From an uncultured Aquimarina sp. (GTDB lineage: Bacteria; Bacteroidota; Bacteroidia; Flavobacteriales; Flavobacteriaceae): a DNA stretch of 64,000 bases. Below, piece after piece: positions 60,346 through 64,000 of this stretch. Numbering within the stretch: the stretch's first letter is position 1; each line of letters opens with the position of its first letter. Position numbers and translations under genes: made by a program. The DNA lies in contig CANMCO010000015.1 in the NCBI GenBank assembly GCA_947496355.1, positions 35,438-99,437 on the forward strand. Direction: 5' to 3'. The notes below the pieces were generated by a model, which was not told the DNA's origin, made no database searches, and saw only the letters and a list, made by a program, of their open reading frames with translations.

Positions 60346-60530
60346 TGGACTGATTTAGCCAGATAGTTAAGTGAGAGTTTTGTTACTCTTCAAGGCTAGC
60401 CTTGAAGATGTAATCATTAACTTTAAATCCACTTATTATGGCAAGGAAGAAAACCACAGAATCAATTGTAAAGGACATCAAGAGAAAGACCTGCCGAAAG
60501 TTCTTGGCCGAAGAAAAGATCCGTATCGTT
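60346..60530 (+). mobile_element. left-end fragment of an IS3-like element (IR + OrfA start)
   Basis: TGGACTGATTTAGCC terminal-repeat-like start; MARKKTTESIVKDIKRKTCRKFLAEEKIRIV at 60438, then abrupt loss of similarity. Confidence 0.65.
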
Positions 60531-61451
60531 GTATTTCTTATACATACGATAATTTTCATGCGCCTCTTTGTAATTTTTCATTTTGGCATAGATGAAGCTC
60601 TTGCGCTGATAACTCTTTGTAATTCGTTCTTTAAAATCTTCTTCTTTTGTTACATAGAGAGCAGAATCAGCATATTGTATGGCAGTATCCCATTTTTTCA
60701 ATTTTATATGACTTCCTGCCATATTATAATAGGTAACGCACATAGATAGTTTCTTTCCTAATCGCTTGCAACGCTCCAGGTTTTCAAATTGTATTTCTAG
60801 TGCTTTATCATATTCTTTATGAAACTGATACAATACCCCAATAGTATTATCTACACGATACAGGTTATACTGATCATTGATAAGACTAAGCAGTTCTTTT
60901 GCTTTTTGATAACAGATCATTGCAGAATCCAACTGTTTATTCATTCTATAGGACACCCCAAGCATATTGTATCCCATCCCCGTTCCAGCGGTGTCGTTAA
61001 CTTCTTTTTTGAGTGCAATCGCTTTTTGAAAATTGCGAATGGATTTACGGTGTTCTTTTTGATATCGATACACCATCGCCGTATTATGATACACATCCCC
61101 GATTTTGAAAGGTTCTTTGTTTGCTCATAGTATTTTAGGGCTTTCAGGTAATATTCAATCGCCAAGGGGTAATCGGCTTTTCTTCGGTGTACCACGCCAA
61201 GTTGAACATATAAGGCAGTTCTCAAGTCTTTATAAATCTTTCCGTCTTTACCATTTATAATGTTGAGTCCTTTATTAAAATAGCTTTCAGAAGTACTAAA
61301 ATCCCTGTTTAATTGATACTCCCCTAGTGCAAGCAATGTTTTAACCTTGGTGGTGTCTTCAATAGCACTTTCTAATGCTTGATTAAGACGTACCATGGTA
61401 GTGTCTGCTTCTTGTGCAGTTAAACCGATTGAAAATAATAACAGAAAAAGG
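60462..61451 (-). pseudogene. TPR domain of a LuxR-family regulator, frameshifted and disconnected from its HTH
   Basis: ORFs 60941-61396 and 60462-61094 join if one A is restored (NLSKIGDVYHNTAMVYRYQ); in-frame TGA near the putative start; signal-peptide-like FLLLFSIGLTAQ. Confidence 0.75.
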
Positions 61452-61628
61452 GGTATACACAGTCACATTGTAAACAAACTTACTTATAAATTTGGATATT
61501 TTTTACTATGTATTTAAAATCAAAGTTTACCTCTATTCTAAAAAAAGAAAAACCACTCAAGAAATTGAATGGTTCGAAAAAACGTACTACGGCCCCTCAC
61601 CTCCGTAATTGTTTACTATGTATCATAG

Positions 61629-62321
61629 TTATTCTGCTCTAAAGTTCCAAAGCTGTCCCAACGTTGTACTTTGGTTTGAGTCTTTGGCTACTATTCGCCA
61701 GTAATAGGTAGTACCAGATGATATCGATACATCAAAGGTTGATACATCAACATCTTCAGCGACTAACGCTGGAGAATCTGTATCCCCAAAGTATACATCA
61801 TATGTTAGTGCATCACCGTCTGCATCGGTGGCATCCCAATCTAAAGTAATTGTCATTCCTGTTATCCTTGATCCTATCCCAGGACTCACTAATGTTGGAG
61901 CGTTGGGCAGGGTGTTTACTGTGGCGTCAGGCTCAGTGAAAAACGATTGAGGACTCGAATACGCGCTCTCGTTACCATTACTGTCCCTGGCCTTTACGCG
62001 CCAGAAGTAGGTTATCCCCTTATCCAGATTAAATGTTCCTGTACGATCCGTTGTAGTCGCAGTAATAGCTATACTCCCAAAGCTAGGGTTAGTCGAAATA
62101 TCAATCACATAACTGATCGTATCCCCATCTGCATCGGTCGAAGCATTCCACGAAAATCCTAAATCAATACCCGTACATGTTAAATTATTCGTCGGAAAAA
62201 CCAAAACAGGAATCGTAGGATCAACATTCTGTAGTACAATGCTTTCAAAATCCTCATTACTACAAGAAAGTAATGCTACCATACTTACTAAAGCCATATA
62301 TATCTTTATACTTCTCATCAT
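61629..62321 (-). CDS. fibronectin-III-like lipoprotein
   Basis: ORF 230 aa; lipobox LLSC; two repeats (DADGDTISYVIDIST..., DADGDALTYDVYFGD...TTYYWRIVAKDSN). Confidence 0.75.
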   Translation of the reverse strand: MMRSIKIYMALVSMVALLSCSNEDFESIVLQNVDPTIPVLVFPTNNLTCTGIDLGFSWNASTDADGDTISYVIDISTNPSFGSIAITATTTDRTGTFNLDKGITYFWRVKARDSNGNESAYSSPQSFFTEPDATVNTLPNAPTLVSPGIGSRITGMTITLDWDATDADGDALTYDVYFGDTDSPALVAEDVDVSTFDVSISSGTTYYWRIVAKDSNQSTTLGQLWNFRAE

Positions 62322-62332
62322 CTTTCTCTTTT

Positions 62333-64000
62333 TTACAGTTTTATAATCTTGAAAGTGGTCCCTTCTTCTAGTTTTACAAAGTAGACCCCGTGTGGTAATC
62401 CTGACATTGGCAATACAACATTGCCTTGTGTTATGCTATATGCTCCTGAAGAAACCTGAATACCCAATCCATTATAAATCGATACATTAATCGTTTGCAA
62501 TTGAGTACTTGGAAGACTAAGGGTAACATCGCCTCTTGTAGGATTCGGAGCTATACGAACTTCATTGATTAGATTCACTTTTGTAGACAGCTTCCCTTCG
62601 CAATCCAAACTTGAAGAAACCTCAACCTCATCACCATGTTGTACAGCTATACTAAAGCTTTTGGAAGTATAGGCTCCTACCACTTCATTGTTGATTGTTA
62701 CCATATACGGTGCTGTTCCCGTTTCAATTTCTACCAGCATCGTATTGGTCGAAGTACCGGTTTCTAAACTCGTCTTTGCTTCAAGACTTTGGGCAGCTTC
62801 AATTACTACTCCAAAACATTGTTCGCAATTGCTAAAACCTTCTACTGTAATACATACAGGATATGTACCTGGTGCCAGATTATCTACTGCTAATGATGAT
62901 GTAAAGTTATAATCAACATCATTGATGGTTGCCATATAATTCAGTTCACTTGCAACGGTGATGTTGATCATACCGTTGTCTTTATCCGTACAGGTCTCGC
63001 CAGCGGTAGTGATCGAAAAATTGTTGGCTGGTAAGCTTACTAACGGACAATTGTCTACTACATTAACTGTTCTTATTACTTCGGTAGCCGATGCCATTCC
63101 TGAAGCATTCGTAGCGTTATAAGTTATTGTATAACTTCCTAAAGCATCTACAAAATTGGTGGCATCAATGATTACTTCGCTTCCATCATCGGTAATAGCT
63201 CCTAATTCTGTATAGCCAGCTCCTAATTCGATCGTTTGGGGGTTATCACCTATTAAAGTAATCACCGGTGCAGTAGTGTCTATTACATTCACCGTTCTTG
63301 TCACTTGTGCAGCTGCATTTTCTGAAGCATCACTGGTGTTATATGTGATCGTATAACTGCCTACCGCATCCACAAAATCGGAAGTATCAATAATTACTTC
63401 GCTTCCATCATCGGTAATAGCGCCTAATTCAGTATAGCCAGCTCCTAATTCAATTATTTGAGGATTAGCACCTATCAAAGTAATCACCGGTGCAGTAGTG
63501 TCTATTACATTCACCGTTCTTGTCACTTCGGTAGCTGCATTTTCTGAAGCATTTGTAGCGTTATAAGTTATTGTATAACTTCCTAAAGCATCTACAAAAT
63601 CGGTGGCATCAATGATTACTTCGCTTCCATCATCGGTAATAGCTCCTAATTCTGTATAGCCAGCTCCTAATTCGATCGTTTGAGGATTAGCACCTATTAA
63701 AGTAATCACCGGTGCAGTAGTGTCTATTACATTCACCGTTCTTGTCACTTGTGCAGCTGCATTTTCTGCAGCATCACTGGCGTTATATGTGATCGTATAA
63801 CTGCCTACCGCATCCACAAAATCGGAAGTATCAATTACTATAGTGCTTCCATCATCGGTAATAGCTCCTAATTCTGTATAGCCAGCTCCTAATTCGATCG
63901 TTTGGGGATTAGCACCTATTAAGGTAATCACCGGTGCAGTAGTGTCTATTACATTCACCGTTCTTGTCACTTGTGCAGCTGCATTTTCTGCAGCATCACT
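62333..64000 (-). CDS. T9SS-type secreted protein with DUF5011-like Ig repeats (5' end outside window)
   Basis: Open to the window edge; repeats VIDTTAPVITLIGANPQTIELGAGYTELGAITDDGS; C-terminal SGLPHGVYFVKLEEGTTFKIIKL tail. Confidence 0.88.
   Translation of the reverse strand, partial: SDAAENAAAQVTRTVNVIDTTAPVITLIGANPQTIELGAGYTELGAITDDGSTIVIDTSDFVDAVGSYTITYNASDAAENAAAQVTRTVNVIDTTAPVITLIGANPQTIELGAGYTELGAITDDGSEVIIDATDFVDALGSYTITYNATNASENAATEVTRTVNVIDTTAPVITLIGANPQIIELGAGYTELGAITDDGSEVIIDTSDFVDAVGSYTITYNTSDASENAAAQVTRTVNVIDTTAPVITLIGDNPQTIELGAGYTELGAITDDGSEVIIDATNFVDALGSYTITYNATNASGMASATEVIRTVNVVDNCPLVSLPANNFSITTAGETCTDKDNGMINITVASELNYMATINDVDYNFTSSLAVDNLAPGTYPVCITVEGFSNCEQCFGVVIEAAQSLEAKTSLETGTSTNTMLVEIETGTAPYMVTINNEVVGAYTSKSFSIAVQHGDEVEVSSSLDCEGKLSTKVNLINEVRIAPNPTRGDVTLSLPSTQLQTINVSIYNGLGIQVSSGAYSITQGNVVLPMSGLPHGVYFVKLEEGTTFKIIKL
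63060..64000 (-). repeat. tandem repeat, 222-nt period (74 aa)
   Basis: GTGTCTATTACATTCACCG recurs at 63276 and 63498 and again at about 222-nt steps. Confidence 0.88.

Noticed and set aside
61588-61607. TACGG-N10-CCGTA inverted repeat as a third regulator site
   Set aside because: Spacing (10) differs from the N4 pair at 11412 and 14808 and the outer T/A is not conserved on both arms; too weak to group with them.
63060-64000. Direct repeats at regular spacing as possible CRISPR/satellite DNA
   Set aside because: 222-nt in-frame repeats encoding Ig-like DUF5011-type domains.

Overview
The window looks like a Bacteroidota (probably marine Flavobacteriaceae) chromosome segment, inferred from AT-rich sequence, T9SS C-terminal sorting tails, a fused ResB/CcsA cytochrome c biogenesis protein and TPR-type sensor kinases. 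Left part (0-16 kb): ordinary housekeeping genes, then a compact putative signalling locus at about 11.4-14.8 kb. That locus has a 54-aa putative lipoprotein/peptide missing from the ORF track, a TPR sensor kinase and a response regulator. It is bracketed by two copies of the perfect palindrome TTACGG-N4-CCGTAA. A pentapeptide-repeat/TIR-like protein follows. Middle (about 16.2-53 kb): a catabolic/detoxification/efflux island lying between a frameshifted integrase remnant and tRNA-Arg(TCT). It contains a molybdenum hydroxylase operon, SDRs, an aldehyde dehydrogenase, an NDH-2, an RND efflux operon, Na+/H+ antiporters and a 1976-aa sigma54 activator with 8 clear tandem GAF modules. Right part (53-64 kb): a tRNA 3'-end scar, a small phage/satellite remnant, and a decaying cluster of T9SS-secreted repeat proteins. 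That cluster includes duplicated upstream leaders, a broken TPR-LuxR regulator and an IS3-like fragment. All calls come from reading the sequence and the supplied ORFs; no database search was run.
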